Origin: Mycobacterium szulgai | Lineage (GTDB): Bacteria; Actinomycetota; Actinomycetes; Mycobacteriales; Mycobacteriaceae | Assembly (NCBI RefSeq): GCF_002116635.1 | Contig: NZ_LQPW01000109.1 | Coordinates: 1 to 49,509 of the forward strand | Reading direction: 5' to 3' | DNA: 49,509 nucleotides | In this document: positions 31,696 to 42,921 of the stretch, one piece after another | Layout of the letters: each line of letters starts with the position of its first letter | How positions within the stretch are numbered: the first letter of the stretch is position 1 | Notes under the pieces: model-generated | The model's input: the letters and a program-made list of their open reading frames with translations, nothing else | Told to the model about the DNA's origin: nothing | The model's database searches: none | Program-made: the position numbers and the translations under genes

Positions 31696-34266
31696 ATGTC
31701 GCAATTGACGGTTGCGCCGGAAATGTTGTCCGTGGCGGCATCGGATTTGGCGGGTATCGGGGCGAAGATCACCGCCGCCAACACCGCAGCGGCGACCCTG
31801 ACCACCAACCTGCAAGCGGCTGCGGCCGACGAGGTGTCGGCCGCCCTGGCGACGTTCTTCGGCGCGCACGCTCTGCAATATCAGGATCTCGGCACCCAAC
31901 TGGCGAATTTTCACGACCGGTTTGTGCGCGCGTTGTCGGCTGCCGGCGGCTCGTATGCGGCCACCGATACCCTGAACGCGGTCAACGCGCAAACCATGGC
32001 TTTGCTGGGCCGGCCGTTGATCGGCAACGGCGCAGATGCGACAACGCCCGGTGGCAACGGGGCGCCCGGCGGGCTGCTGTACGGCAACGGCGGGGCCGGC
32101 GCGGCCGGGCGCCCGGGTCAGGCCGGAGGTAACGGCGGAGCCGGCGGGTGGCTGTTCGGTAACGGCGGGGCCGGCGGGGACGGCGGCGCGGGCGTGAACA
32201 ACACCAGCATCGGCGGCCACGGGGGTGCCGGTGGAATCGGCGGTGCCGGCGGGCGGGCCGGCCTCATCGGTGCCGGTGGCGCGGGGGGCAACGGCGGTAC
32301 CGGCGGGGCCGGCCAAGGCGAGTTCTTCACCGGCTTCGGTGGCGCCGGCGGTGCGGCCGGTAACGGTGGCGCCGCCGGGCTCATCGGGTCTGGCGGGGCC
32401 GGCGGGGTCGGCGGGAACGGAGGTGTTGGCGGCAGTTCCGGTGCCAACGCGGGCGCCGGCGGCGACGGCGGTGCCGGCGGGATGTTCTACGGCAACGGCG
32501 GGGTCGGCGGAGCCGCAGGTGACGGCGGGGGCGGCCTGGGCGGCGGCGCCGGCGCACTCGGCGGACATGGCGGCGCCGCCGGGCTTATCGGCAACGGCGG
32601 CACCGGCGGCAACGGCGGGTCCGGCGCCGGGGGGTTCAGCGTCGGAGCCGGTGGCGCCGGCGGTGCCGGCGGTGCCGGCGGAACGCTGTACGGCAATGGC
32701 GGTGCCGGCGGAGCCGGTGGGGCCGGCGCCGACGGCGGGGCCATCGGGCCCGGCGGGCTTGGCGGTAACGGCGCGGCCGCCGGTTGGATCGGCAACGGGG
32801 GAACCGGCGGGGCGGGCGGTGCGGGCGCGGCCGGCGGTGCCGGGGGTAACGGTGGACAGCTGTACGGCAACGGCGGTGACGGCGGGTCAGGTGGAAATGG
32901 GGTAACGGGCTTCACCTTTGGAAGCTTGACGGTGCCCAGCGTCGCCGCCGGAAACGGTGGTAACGGCGGCAGTGCCAACCTGTTCGGCTCCGGGGGTGCC
33001 GGCGGCCAGGGTGGCCAGGGCGTAGCCGGAATTAACGGCGCAACCGGCGTCAACCCCGGCGTGGCCGGCCAGGTCGACCCTGCGGCTGACGGCAATCAAG
33101 GCAGCGGTGGCGGCAGCGGGCAATCGGGAAGCCCGGGCACCCCGGGCGGCAATGGCACCCAAGCCGGGATGGCGGGCGGTACCGGTGGCGCGGGCGGCGG
33201 TGGGGGCGATGGCGCCGACCACAAACAGGGTGGTGATGGCGACCCAGGGGGTAACGGCGGCGCCGGTGGATCTGGGGGCACTGGCGGCGTTGGCGCGCCT
33301 GGCGGTGACGGCGGCGCCGGCGGAAACGGCGGCAACGGCGGCAATGGTGGGGCGGGCATTTCGGCAGGCAATGGAGCCGGCGGCAATGGCGGTACCGGTG
33401 GGGCCGGGGGTCAAGGCGGTACCGGTGGCGCCGGCGCGCCCGGCGGTAATGGCGGTTCCGGCGGCTCAGGTGGCGAAGGCGGCGGCGGTGCCAACGGCAG
33501 TGGTGCCGATGGCAGCGGCGGTGTCGGTGGTGCCGGCGGGACCGGCGGCACCGGAGCCGCGGGCGGAAACGGCGGACAAGGCGGCTCTGGTGCGGCCGGC
33601 GGTGCCGGCGGCGCGGGTGGCGACGGAGTCGCGGGTGGGGCCGGCGGCAATGGTGTCGCGGGTGGTGCGGGCGGCAACGGCGGGCACGGCGGCGTGTTCG
33701 TCGGTGATGGCGGCAAAGGCGGAGCCGGCGGCATCGGCGGCGACGCGGGGATGGGCGGCTCCGGCGCTGACGGCGGTTCCGGCGGCATGGGCGGTGGGGG
33801 CGCTGTTCAGGGCGCCGGTGGCAAGGGCGGCGCCGGTGGCGCGGGCGGCAACGGCGGTCAGGGGGGTGGCGGCGGCAATGGCGGCGACGGCGGGGCCAGC
33901 GGCATGTTCAGCGGCCACCCGGGCAGCGCCGGTATCGGCGGGGCGGGCGGCAGCGGCGCGGCCGGCGGTGCCGGCGGCTTCGGCGGCTCGGGTGGTTCCG
34001 GGTCCACCGCCGGGGCAGTCGGCGATCGTGGCGGAGACGGAACACTGGGTGGCGCCGGCGCGGCGGGAACGTCCGGTGTCGCCGGCAGCCCAGCTAACGT
34101 GAGCGATCTACCCCCGGGTTACTTGGCCAGCGTCGCCCGCACGCTTACTGTGACGTACGGCAGCGCCAGTCCGGCCGAATTCGCCAGCGCCGAATGGGTG
34201 GCCAGTAGCTGGCGCACCTGGTCGAGCGTTTTCGTCCGAACTTCCGCCGGCGAGGCGATGCAGTAG
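31696..34266 (+). CDS. PE_PGRS family protein with unusual C-terminal tail
   Basis: The 856-residue protein has a PE domain (MSQLTVAPEMLSVAASDLAG, residues 1 to about 95), the linker [13 protein letters not shown] and about 650 residues of Gly-Gly-Ala/Asn repeats including LLYGNGGAG and LIGNGGTGG units. The last about 50 residues (after [12 protein letters not shown]) are not Gly rich and are read from the strand opposite the end of the methyltransferase gene, overlapping it by 148 bases. The true stop may have been lost by a frameshift, or the tail may be genuine. The ATG is preceded by GGGAGG. It is a probable ESX-5 substrate, by family. Confidence 0.9.
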   Translation: MSQLTVAPEMLSVAASDLAGIGAKITAANTAAATLTTNLQAAAADEVSAALATFFGAHALQYQDLGTQLANFHDRFVRALSAAGGSYAATDTLNAVNAQTMALLGRPLIGNGADATTPGGNGAPGGLLYGNGGAGAAGRPGQAGGNGGAGGWLFGNGGAGGDGGAGVNNTSIGGHGGAGGIGGAGGRAGLIGAGGAGGNGGTGGAGQGEFFTGFGGAGGAAGNGGAAGLIGSGGAGGVGGNGGVGGSSGANAGAGGDGGAGGMFYGNGGVGGAAGDGGGGLGGGAGALGGHGGAAGLIGNGGTGGNGGSGAGGFSVGAGGAGGAGGAGGTLYGNGGAGGAGGAGADGGAIGPGGLGGNGAAAGWIGNGGTGGAGGAGAAGGAGGNGGQLYGNGGDGGSGGNGVTGFTFGSLTVPSVAAGNGGNGGSANLFGSGGAGGQGGQGVAGINGATGVNPGVAGQVDPAADGNQGSGGGSGQSGSPGTPGGNGTQAGMAGGTGGAGGGGGDGADHKQGGDGDPGGNGGAGGSGGTGGVGAPGGDGGAGGNGGNGGNGGAGISAGNGAGGNGGTGGAGGQGGTGGAGAPGGNGGSGGSGGEGGGGANGSGADGSGGVGGAGGTGGTGAAGGNGGQGGSGAAGGAGGAGGDGVAGGAGGNGVAGGAGGNGGHGGVFVGDGGKGGAGGIGGDAGMGGSGADGGSGGMGGGGAVQGAGGKGGAGGAGGNGGQGGGGGNGGDGGASGMFSGHPGSAGIGGAGGSGAAGGAGGFGGSGGSGSTAGAVGDRGGDGTLGGAGAAGTSGVAGSPANVSDLPPGYLASVARTLTVTYGSASPAEFASAEWVASSWRTWSSVFVRTSAGEAMQ

Positions 34267-34853
34267 GTGCGAGACGCGACCAGGTCGATAAGTGCTTGTG
34301 GCGTAAGGTAATTCGTCCACTCGACTTGACACCGTTCCACCTCGGTGAACGGCTCTGGCAGCGTCACCTTGTCGCGCACCGGATCGCCGTCTCGGCCGAT
34401 GATGTCACCCAGCTCGCGCACCCAGCCGAGTCGTTCGTCGCGAACGTTCCACACCAGGCCCAACCGCCCGCCCGGCCGCAGCACCCGGGCCACTTCCGGA
34501 ATCGCCCGCGCGGGATCAACCCAGTGCCAAGCCTGGGCCACCAGCACCGCGTCAACGCTGTTGTCCGCCAACGGTATTTCCTCCGCGGTGCCGAGCAGCG
34601 CAACGGTTTCCGGTAGCGAGGCGCTCAGCACCTCGAGCATCTCCGGAATCGGGTCTACTGCAACGACATCCAGGCCGCGCTCGACCAGCCGGGTGGTCAG
34701 CTTGCCGGTTCCGGCACCCAGGTCAAGAACGTCGCGCGCGGTGGCCGGGAGCAGCCAATCGATCGCCTCGGGCGGGTACGACGGGCGACCCCGCTCGTAG
34801 GCAGCGGCGGCCGAACCGAACGACCGGGAGCGGTCGTGCCGCGAGCGGGTCAC
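34119..34853 (-). CDS. SAM-dependent methyltransferase (Rv3342-like)
   Basis: The 244-residue class I methyltransferase has motif [10 protein letters not shown] at 42-50, a strand-2 acid in [11 protein letters not shown], and [28 protein letters not shown], the pattern of the UbiE/Methyltransf_11 group. GTG 34853 overlaps the metX stop (GTGA), so it is coupled to the methionine operon. The substrate is unknown. It probably responds to the SAM riboswitch upstream of metY. Confidence 0.92.
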   Translation of the reverse strand: MTRSRHDRSRSFGSAAAAYERGRPSYPPEAIDWLLPATARDVLDLGAGTGKLTTRLVERGLDVVAVDPIPEMLEVLSASLPETVALLGTAEEIPLADNSVDAVLVAQAWHWVDPARAIPEVARVLRPGGRLGLVWNVRDERLGWVRELGDIIGRDGDPVRDKVTLPEPFTEVERCQVEWTNYLTPQALIDLVASRTYCIASPAEVRTKTLDQVRQLLATHSALANSAGLALPYVTVSVRATLAK

Positions 34854-35992
34854 CTGGAAAACCCACGACACGCGTTGTCGGCCAGCTTGAGGGTGTCGCG
34901 GATCAATTCGCCGACGGCATCGGACTCCACCAGGAAACCGTCGTGGCCGCAGATGGATTCGACGACGTTCAGGCCGGCGCAGCCGGGCAGCAGCTCGGCC
35001 AGCTCCTCCTGCAGGCGCAGTGGGTAGAGCCGGTCGGAGCTGATACCGCCGACCACCACCGGCACCGGGCAACCGCGCAGTGCCGCCGCCACCCCGCCGC
35101 GGCCGCGGCCGACGTCGTGCCGGTTCAGCGCCTCGGTCAAGGTCACGTAGCTGCCGGCGTCGAATCGCGACAACAGCTTGTCGCCCTGGTGTTCCAGGTA
35201 ACTCTGCACGGCGTAGCGGCCGCCGCGCCCCGGCTCGTCGGCGCCCTGGCTGTCGTTGGCGAATCGGGTGTCCAGCTCGACCTCGCCACGGTAGGTCAGG
35301 TGCGCGAAGCGGCGTGCGATCTTCAGCCCGGCATCCGGTGACCGTCCGGTCTCGTAGTAGTCGCCGTTCTGCCAGTTGGGGTCGGCCTTGATGGCCGCGA
35401 TCTGGGTGGTCTGGGTGCCGATCTGGTCTGCGGTGGCCCGGGCGCCGACTGCCAGCAGCAGCGCCGCGCGGACCCGATCCGGGTAGCCGACGGCCCATTC
35501 CAGCGCCCGGGCCCCGCCCATCGATCCGCCGACGACGGCGGCCACCTCGGTAATGCCCAGCGCGGCCAGCGCGGCCACGTCGGCCTCCACCTGATCGCGC
35601 ACCGATATCAGCGGAAACCTTGAGCCCCAAGGTTTTCCGTTGCGGGCCAGCGAGCTGGGCCCGGTCGAGCCGCGGCAGCCGCCCAGCACATTGGTGGCCA
35701 CCGCGCACCAGCGGTCGGTGTCGATCGGCGCCCCCGGCCCGGCCACCCCGTCCCACCAGCCGGGGGTCGGGTGTCCGGGGCCTGCCGGTCCGGTGATGTG
35801 CGAATCGCCGGTCAGTGCGTGCTGGACCATCACCACGTTGTCGCGCCTCGGCGACAGCTCGCCCCAGCGCTGGATGGCGATACAGACATCGTCAAGCACC
35901 ACACCGCTTTCCAGCGTCAGCGAGCCGATGTGGACCAGCCCCAGCTCGCCTTCAGCGGGCAGCCTCTGCGTAGGCACCTCGGAGATCGTCAT
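34850..35992 (-). CDS. metX: Homoserine O-acetyltransferase MetX
   Basis: The 380-residue alpha/beta-hydrolase transfers acetyl from acetyl-CoA to homoserine in methionine synthesis. The nucleophile S157 is in GGSMGG (155-160), the catalytic His is in CGHDGFL near the C-terminus, and the oxyanion region [14 protein letters not shown] is intact. It starts 13 bases after metY and overlaps the following methyltransferase. It corresponds to Rv3341. Confidence 0.96.
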   Translation of the reverse strand: MTISEVPTQRLPAEGELGLVHIGSLTLESGVVLDDVCIAIQRWGELSPRRDNVVMVQHALTGDSHITGPAGPGHPTPGWWDGVAGPGAPIDTDRWCAVATNVLGGCRGSTGPSSLARNGKPWGSRFPLISVRDQVEADVAALAALGITEVAAVVGGSMGGARALEWAVGYPDRVRAALLLAVGARATADQIGTQTTQIAAIKADPNWQNGDYYETGRSPDAGLKIARRFAHLTYRGEVELDTRFANDSQGADEPGRGGRYAVQSYLEHQGDKLLSRFDAGSYVTLTEALNRHDVGRGRGGVAAALRGCPVPVVVGGISSDRLYPLRLQEELAELLPGCAGLNVVESICGHDGFLVESDAVGELIRDTLKLADNACRGFSR

Positions 35993-36005
35993 CTGTCAGA
36001 AGTCC

Positions 36006-37370
36006 TCAGAACGCCGCCACAGCCTGCGGGTCGCTGCTGTTATCAGTGGTGGCATATACCCCGGCGGCGGCGAAACCAAGCTCCAGGTCGGCCAGGATGT
36101 CGTCGATACCCTCGATGCCCACAGCTAAGCGCACCAGCCCGGGACTCACTCCGGTGGACAGCTGCTCTGCGGGGCTCAGTTGGGCGTGAGTGGTCGATGC
36201 GGGGTGAATCACCAGCGAGCGCACGTCGCCGATGTTGGCGACGTGACTGTGTAGCCGCAGCGCGTCCACGAACGCCTTGCCCGCTTCCACACCACCGGCC
36301 AGCTCGAAGGCGAGGACCGCGCCGGTTCCCTTGGGCGCCAGCTTCTTTCCCCGCTCGTACCACGGTGAACTGGGCAGTCCCGCATAGTTGACCGACAGCA
36401 CGTCGTCGCGGGCTTCCAGGAATTCGGCGACCCGCCGGGCGTTGGCGACATGGCGCTCCACCCGCAGGCTCAGCGTTTCCAGGCCCTGGGCCACCAGAAA
36501 TGCGTTGAACGGCGAAGCGGCTGAGCCGAGGTCGCGCAGCAACTGCACGCGCGCTTTGAGCGCATACGCCGGCGGTCCCAGCTCGGCGTACACCACGCCG
36601 TGATAGCTCGGGTCGGGCGTGGTGAATCCCGGGAAGCGGCCCTGCGTCCAGTCGAAGGTGCCGCCGTCGACGATCACTCCGGCGATCGCGGCGCCGTGCC
36701 CGCCCAGATACTTGGTGGCCGAGTGCACGACGACGTCGGCGCCCTGGCTCAGCGGCTGGATCAGGTATGGCGTGGCGATGGTGTTGTCGACGATCAGTGG
36801 CACGCCGTTGCGGTGGGCGACCTCGGCGATCGCCGGGGTGTCCAGGATGTCGATCTGCGGGTTGGAGATCGTCTCGCCGAAGAACGCCTTGGTGTTGGGC
36901 CGGACCTCGGCCTGCCAGCAATCGGGATCGTCTGGGTCTTCCACGAAGCTGACCTCGATGCCGAGCTTGGCCAGCGAATAGTGGAACAGGTTATAAGTGC
37001 CGCCGTACAGCCGCGGGCTGGATACGACGTGATCGCCGGCACCGGCGACATTGAGGATCGCGAACGTCTCAGCGGCCTGCCCGGAGGACAGGAACAGCGC
37101 GGCCACCCCGCCCTCGAGCGCGGCGATGCGCTGCTCGACCACGTCGGTGGTCGGATTGCCGATCCGGGTGTAGATGTTGCCCGGTTCGGCAAGGGAGAAC
37201 AGCGCGGCGGCGTGCGCGGTGCTGTCGAAGGTGTACGAGGTGGTCTGGTAGATCGGCAGGGCCCGCGCATTTGTGCTCGGATCCGGGCTCTGACCTGCAT
37301 GAATCTGTTTGGTCTCGAACGACCAATGCGCCGTCGGATCGGTTTCGGAGTTGCTTTCGGAGGTGCCCAT
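36006..37370 (-). CDS. metY: O-acetylhomoserine sulfhydrylase MetY
   Basis: The 454-residue PLP enzyme converts O-acetylhomoserine plus sulfide to homocysteine. PLP Lys is K220 in [19 protein letters not shown] at 67-74 contacts PLP, and [10 protein letters not shown] is conserved. It is the first gene of metY-metX-methyltransferase, and its 5' leader holds a SAM-IV riboswitch. It corresponds to Rv3340 (annotated metC in M. tuberculosis). Confidence 0.96.
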   Translation of the reverse strand: MGTSESNSETDPTAHWSFETKQIHAGQSPDPSTNARALPIYQTTSYTFDSTAHAAALFSLAEPGNIYTRIGNPTTDVVEQRIAALEGGVAALFLSSGQAAETFAILNVAGAGDHVVSSPRLYGGTYNLFHYSLAKLGIEVSFVEDPDDPDCWQAEVRPNTKAFFGETISNPQIDILDTPAIAEVAHRNGVPLIVDNTIATPYLIQPLSQGADVVVHSATKYLGGHGAAIAGVIVDGGTFDWTQGRFPGFTTPDPSYHGVVYAELGPPAYALKARVQLLRDLGSAASPFNAFLVAQGLETLSLRVERHVANARRVAEFLEARDDVLSVNYAGLPSSPWYERGKKLAPKGTGAVLAFELAGGVEAGKAFVDALRLHSHVANIGDVRSLVIHPASTTHAQLSPAEQLSTGVSPGLVRLAVGIEGIDDILADLELGFAAAGVYATTDNSSDPQAVAAF

Positions 37371-37422
37371 CGAGTATCCCTGTCTGGCCAGGGGCCCGTC
37401 TTGGCGGACCCGCGCTTGCCGT

Positions 37423-37530
37423 GTAGCCGGGTTTGGCTACTCAACCTGGTCTTTCACCCGGGGCACCCCACCGCGGTTGGAGGGTTGCCGGCCAGCAAGC
37501 CGGGGCTAAACGCTGGCACTCATGACCGCT
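37423..37530 (-). promoter_or_regulatory. SAM-IV riboswitch upstream of metY
   Basis: On the minus strand the leader begins GGTCATGAGTGCCAGCG and continues with CCCCGGCTTGCTGGCC, GGCAACCCTCC, GGGGTGCCCCGGGTG and a GTAGCC/GGCTAC hairpin. These are the segments of the actinobacterial SAM-IV class, which binds S-adenosylmethionine and shuts down methionine genes. The metY ATG follows about 50 bases later. The exact ends are approximate. Confidence 0.88.
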
Positions 37531-37592
37531 TCGAAGATTAGCGCATGGCGGGTACCCGATGCCAATTCGGCTGGCCGTAGGCTGGTCTGACA

Positions 37593-38822
37593 ATGTCCAG
37601 CGAACCCAAGATCAAGGTAAAAGGCCCGGTAGTAGAGCTCGACGGGGACGAGATGACCCGGGTCATCTGGAAACTGATCAAACAGACGCTCATCCTCCCG
37701 CATCTGGACATCAATCTCGACTACTACGACCTGGGTATCGAGCACCGCGATGCCACCGACGATCAGGTGACGATCGACGCGGCGTATGCAATCAAGAAGC
37801 ACGGCGTGGGCGTCAAGTGCGCGACGATAACCCCCGACGAGGCCAGGGTTCAGGAATTCAATCTCAAGAAGATGTGGCTTTCGCCCAACGGAACCATCCG
37901 AAACATTTTGGGCGGAACCATTTTTCGTGAGCCGATCGTGATCTCCAATGTGCCGCGGCTGGTTCCGGGCTGGACCAAGCCGATCGTCATCGGCCGCCAC
38001 GCATTCGGCGACCAATACCGGGCGACGAACTTTAAAGTCGACCGGCCGGGCACCGTCACACTGACGTTCACCCCGTCCGACGGCAGCGAGCCGATCGTGC
38101 ACGAGATGGTGTCCTTCCCCGAGGACGGCGGTGTGGCGATGGGCATGTACAACTTCAAATCGTCGATCCGCGACTTTGCGCGCGCGTCGTTTTCCTATGG
38201 CCTGCAAGCGAAATGGCCGGTGTACCTGTCGACCAAGAACACCATTCTCAAGTCCTATGACGGCATGTTCAAAGACGAATTCCAGCGGGTGTTCGACCAG
38301 GAGTTCAAGGAAAGGTTCGACGCCGAAGGGCTGACCTACGAGCACCGGCTGATCGACGATATGGTCGCGGCCTGCCTCAAGTGGGAGGGCGGCTACGTCT
38401 GGGCGTGCAAGAACTACGACGGCGACGTCCAGTCGGACACCGTGGCACAGGGCTACGGGTCGCTGGGCTTGATGACGTCGGTGCTGATGACGGCCGACGG
38501 CAAGACGGTGGAGGCCGAGGCCGCCCACGGCACCGTCACCCGCCATTACCGGCAATATCAGGCCGGTCAGCCCACCTCCACCAACCCGATCGCCTCGATC
38601 TTCGCCTGGACCCGTGGCTTGCAGCATCGCGGCAAGCTGGACGGCACGCCCCAGGTCCGGCAGTTCGCTCAAACGCTGGAAGAAGTCGTGGTGGGCACCG
38701 TGGAGAGCGGCAAGATGACCAAGGACCTGGCCATCCTGATCGGCCCCGATCAGGCCTGGCTCAATAGCGAGGACTTTCTCGAGGCCATCGCCGAGAACCT
38801 GGAAAAAGAGCTGGCTAACTAG
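37593..38822 (+). CDS. icd: NADP-dependent isocitrate dehydrogenase
   Basis: The 409-residue dimeric NADP isocitrate dehydrogenase (icd1, Rv3339c) makes 2-oxoglutarate in the TCA cycle. Substrate-binding [18 protein letters not shown] and the NADP region [17 protein letters not shown] are intact. TAGGCT at 37578-37583 is a good -10 element nine bases before the ATG, and no Shine-Dalgarno site is seen, so the mRNA is probably (near-)leaderless. Its 3' end overlaps the convergent hydrolase by eight bases. Confidence 0.97.
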   Translation: MSSEPKIKVKGPVVELDGDEMTRVIWKLIKQTLILPHLDINLDYYDLGIEHRDATDDQVTIDAAYAIKKHGVGVKCATITPDEARVQEFNLKKMWLSPNGTIRNILGGTIFREPIVISNVPRLVPGWTKPIVIGRHAFGDQYRATNFKVDRPGTVTLTFTPSDGSEPIVHEMVSFPEDGGVAMGMYNFKSSIRDFARASFSYGLQAKWPVYLSTKNTILKSYDGMFKDEFQRVFDQEFKERFDAEGLTYEHRLIDDMVAACLKWEGGYVWACKNYDGDVQSDTVAQGYGSLGLMTSVLMTADGKTVEAEAAHGTVTRHYRQYQAGQPTSTNPIASIFAWTRGLQHRGKLDGTPQVRQFAQTLEEVVVGTVESGKMTKDLAILIGPDQAWLNSEDFLEAIAENLEKELAN

Positions 38823-39669
38823 CGGGCGGCTCGATCGCCCGCACGTGCGGGCAGCACTCCTGGATGAAGCCGTCGATGACCCTGGTGATGCGCTCGGGCG
38901 CCTCGTACATCGGCACGTGGCCCACGCCGTCCAGTTTGGTGACTTTGTGGTCGTCGGGCAGGTGGGTGGTGAAGTGACGGGTGTACCTCGGCGCCGGCAC
39001 AACCCGGTCCTTCTCGCAGATCACCAGGTGCGCCGGAACGGCGTTCTCGGCGAGTTCCCGCAGGCCGTGCAGCTGCACCGCCTTCACCAGCAGCTGCAGG
39101 TAGGCCGGGCAGTGTGCGACGTCGTCGATGATGGTGCTGAGCTGGCGTTCGCTGACCCCGTCTGGCGACGCGCTGATCGCATAGGTGGCCAGCGGCCGGC
39201 TGAACGGCAGCCGCAACACGCGCTGGCCGAATAGCCACGCCAGCGCCATCAGCGGAATTCCCAGCACGAATTTGGTGATGACCTCGAACTTGGCCGGGCT
39301 CCAGCGGGTCCAACCGCCGGCCGGGGCGATGCCGGTGACGCTGCGCGCCCGCCCGCGCCGTTCGAGTTCGAACGCGACCCAACCGCCCAGGGAATTGCCG
39401 ACGATGTGGGCGGTTTCCCAGCCCAGCTCGTCCATCTGGCGCTCGACATGGTCGGCCAGCACCGCAGACGACAGGAACCAGGTACCGGCCGACGGGCCGC
39501 CGTTGTGCCCGGCCATGGTGGGGGCGAAAACCTCATACCGCCCGGTGTCGGCCAGTTGCTGGGCCACCGTCTCCCACACCGCCTGGGAAAGCAGGAATGG
39601 GTGCAGCAACAGAATGGGTTCCGCGGAGCCGTCGTTGGCGCCCAAGTGGATCGGTGTGCGAGTACTCAC
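38815..39669 (-). CDS. Alpha/beta-hydrolase, intact form of Rv3337/Rv3338
   Basis: The 284-residue alpha/beta-hydrolase has nucleophile S93 in GNSLGG, an acid in [11 protein letters not shown] and His in [14 protein letters not shown], so the triad is complete. As I recall, M. tuberculosis has two short ORFs here (Rv3337 and Rv3338), each with part of the protein; in this genome it is one open frame. The substrate is unknown (ester or epoxide hydrolase class). It is divergent from trpS. Confidence 0.9.
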   Translation of the reverse strand: MSTRTPIHLGANDGSAEPILLLHPFLLSQAVWETVAQQLADTGRYEVFAPTMAGHNGGPSAGTWFLSSAVLADHVERQMDELGWETAHIVGNSLGGWVAFELERRGRARSVTGIAPAGGWTRWSPAKFEVITKFVLGIPLMALAWLFGQRVLRLPFSRPLATYAISASPDGVSERQLSTIIDDVAHCPAYLQLLVKAVQLHGLRELAENAVPAHLVICEKDRVVPAPRYTRHFTTHLPDDHKVTKLDGVGHVPMYEAPERITRVIDGFIQECCPHVRAIEPPAS

Positions 39670-39736
39670 CTACCCGACACTAAATGCGGTACCGGCGGTA
39701 TCGCAAGCGGCCCCAAACATGGCGGTGCACCCGTGA

Positions 39737-40780
<1,044 letters not shown>

Positions 40781-40787
40781 GGCGTTC

Positions 40788-41816
40788 ATGACCGATCCGG
40801 CCAAGCCAGGGATCTTCGATCGGATGCGGTCCCGGTTCGGCCGGCTGGACCATGTGTTTCGCGCCTACAGCCGGTTCAGCCAGCGCAGGGGTGGCTTTTT
40901 TGCCGCGGGCCTGACGTATTACACGATCTTCGCCTTGTTTCCGTTGCTGATGGTCAGCTTCTCGGTGGTCGGATTCGCGTTGTCGCGCAACCCGAAGCTG
41001 ATCGACGCGATCCACGACCGGATAAAGACTTCGCTGTCCAGCGCGTTGAGTCAGCAGCTGGTGGACTTGATGGATTCGGCGATCGACGCGCGGGCGTCGG
41101 TCGGTGCGATCGGCCTGGTGACCGCGGCCTGGGCGGGCTTGGGCTGGATGTCTCATTTGCGCCAGGCCTTGAGTGAGATGTGGGACCAGCCGGTCGATAC
41201 GACGGGCTACGTGCGTACCAAGCTGTCCGATCTGGCGGCGATGGTGGGCACCTTCGTAGTGATCGTGGCCACACTTGCGCTCAGTGCACTGGGCCATGCC
41301 GCGCCGATGCACGCGGTGTTGAGATGGCTTGGCATTCCCGAGTTTTCGGTTTTCGATCCGATCTTCCGGGCCGTTTCGCTGTTGATCTCGTTCCTGGTGT
41401 CCTGGCTGCTGTTCAGCTGGATGATCGCCCGGCTGCCGCGGCAGCCGGCCAGCATTGTCACCTCGCTGCGCGCCGGCTTGATGGCCGCCATCGGCTACGA
41501 GGTGTTCAAGCAGGTGGGCTCGATTTATCTGGGTGCGGTGCTGCGCAGCCCGGCGGGCGCGGCATTCGGGCCGGTGCTGGGCCTGATGGTGTTCGCATAT
41601 ATCACCTCCTACCTCGTCCTGTTCGCCACGGCGTGGGCCGCCACGGCGGCCGAAAAGGATCCGCGCGACGAGCCTGTGGACGCGCCCGGGCCGGCGATCA
41701 TCAGCCCGCGGATACAGGTCGATGAGGGGCTGAGCGCGCGCCAGACGATGGCCGCCGCGGCCGCGGGCGCCATTGGGGCGCTGACGCTTTCGCGGTTGTT
41801 CAGGACGCGGCGCTAG
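40788..41816 (+). CDS. YihY/BrkB family membrane protein (Rv3335c-like)
   Basis: The 342-residue inner membrane protein has about six helices and the family signature GGFFAAGLTYYTIFALFPLLMV near residues 36-57. The C-terminal about 55 residues are cytoplasmic and Ala rich. The function of the family is not settled. It is probably cotranscribed with trpS. Its end overlaps the convergent nagA by 17 bases. Confidence 0.92.
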   Translation: MTDPAKPGIFDRMRSRFGRLDHVFRAYSRFSQRRGGFFAAGLTYYTIFALFPLLMVSFSVVGFALSRNPKLIDAIHDRIKTSLSSALSQQLVDLMDSAIDARASVGAIGLVTAAWAGLGWMSHLRQALSEMWDQPVDTTGYVRTKLSDLAAMVGTFVVIVATLALSALGHAAPMHAVLRWLGIPEFSVFDPIFRAVSLLISFLVSWLLFSWMIARLPRQPASIVTSLRAGLMAAIGYEVFKQVGSIYLGAVLRSPAGAAFGPVLGLMVFAYITSYLVLFATAWAATAAEKDPRDEPVDAPGPAIISPRIQVDEGLSARQTMAAAAAGAIGALTLSRLFRTRR

Positions 41817-42921
41817 GGTGCCATATCCCGTTGTGCATGACTTTGTGCACGTGCAAATCCCGGTCCAGCACAACAAGATTGGCGTGGTAGTCCGCCTGTA
41901 GCCGGCCCAGTCGATCCAGGCCGAGCGCTCGGGCCGGTGTCGCCGAGGTCACCTGGACCGCGTCGGCAAGTGTGCCGAGCCCGGCCATCAGCCGGAACAT
42001 CTGATCCATGGTGGCGGTGCTGCCCGCGATCGTCGGTGTGCCACGCACCCGCGCCACACCGGACTCCACGTCGATCGGTACCGCGCCTAGCCGATAGGCT
42101 CCATCGCCGTAGCCCGCGGCCGCGATCGCATCGGTGACCAGCGCAACCCGGTCCGGGCCGAGCCACCGCAGCACAGCGCGCACCATCTCGGGATGGACGT
42201 GCACCCCGTCGGCGATCAGTTCGACTGTCACGCGCGGATCGGTCAGCAAAGCCAGCACCGGGCCGGGGTCACGGTGGTCCAGCATCGGCATCGCATTGAA
42301 CAGATGGGTGCCGACGGTTGCGCCCAGCGCGATGGCATCCCGGGTCTGCTGATAGTTTGCATTCGTATGTCCCACTGCCACAACGATATTGGCGTGCCGC
42401 AAGCGCCGGATGGCGTCGGCGCTGCCGGCCAGTTCGGGTGCCAGCGTTACCATCCGGATGGTGCCGCCGGCGGCGGCGAGAACGGCGTCGATCTCCGCGG
42501 GATCCGGAACTCGCATTCGGGTGTGGTCGTGTGCGCCGCACCGTGCCGGGCTCAGCCACGGTCCCTCCAGGTGGATGCCCGCGACGACGCCGCTGCGGGT
42601 GGCCGCGGCAATCGCGGCGACGGCCGAAAGCAGCTCGTCGGGGGCCGCGGTGACCAGGCTGGCCAGCATGGTTGTGGTGCCATGTCGCAGGTGAAACTCC
42701 GCGGCGTCGCTGCATTCTCCGTCGATGAACGACGCGCCGCCGCCGCCATGCACGTGCATATCGATAAATCCGGGCACCACAACACAATCCGGAAGATCGA
42801 GGTCGACCGGCCCGGGCGCCGCGCCCGTCCCGCAATCCACGATTCGCGCGCCCGCTGTCTGCACCCAACCGGGCCGGCAGATCCGCCCGTCGATGACCGC
42901 CGTGCCCGCCCTAAGGATCAT
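41800..42921 (-). CDS. nagA: N-acetylglucosamine-6-phosphate deacetylase
   Basis: The 373-residue amidohydrolase removes acetate from GlcNAc-6-phosphate in amino-sugar recycling. Metal and substrate motifs seen are DMHVHGGGG, HLEGPWLSP, VGHTNA, GTHLFNAM, IADGVHVHP and the catalytic Asp in VTDAIAAAG. The ATG shares one base with the sugI stop (TGATG), so it is coupled to the transporter. It corresponds to Rv3332. Confidence 0.95.
   Translation of the reverse strand: MILRAGTAVIDGRICRPGWVQTAGARIVDCGTGAAPGPVDLDLPDCVVVPGFIDMHVHGGGGASFIDGECSDAAEFHLRHGTTTMLASLVTAAPDELLSAVAAIAAATRSGVVAGIHLEGPWLSPARCGAHDHTRMRVPDPAEIDAVLAAAGGTIRMVTLAPELAGSADAIRRLRHANIVVAVGHTNANYQQTRDAIALGATVGTHLFNAMPMLDHRDPGPVLALLTDPRVTVELIADGVHVHPEMVRAVLRWLGPDRVALVTDAIAAAGYGDGAYRLGAVPIDVESGVARVRGTPTIAGSTATMDQMFRLMAGLGTLADAVQVTSATPARALGLDRLGRLQADYHANLVVLDRDLHVHKVMHNGIWHPSAAS

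Noticed and set aside
32040..34090. PGRS repeats as CRISPR or satellite DNA
   Set aside because: Repeat units are irregular in-frame Gly-Gly-x codons with no spacers of constant length.
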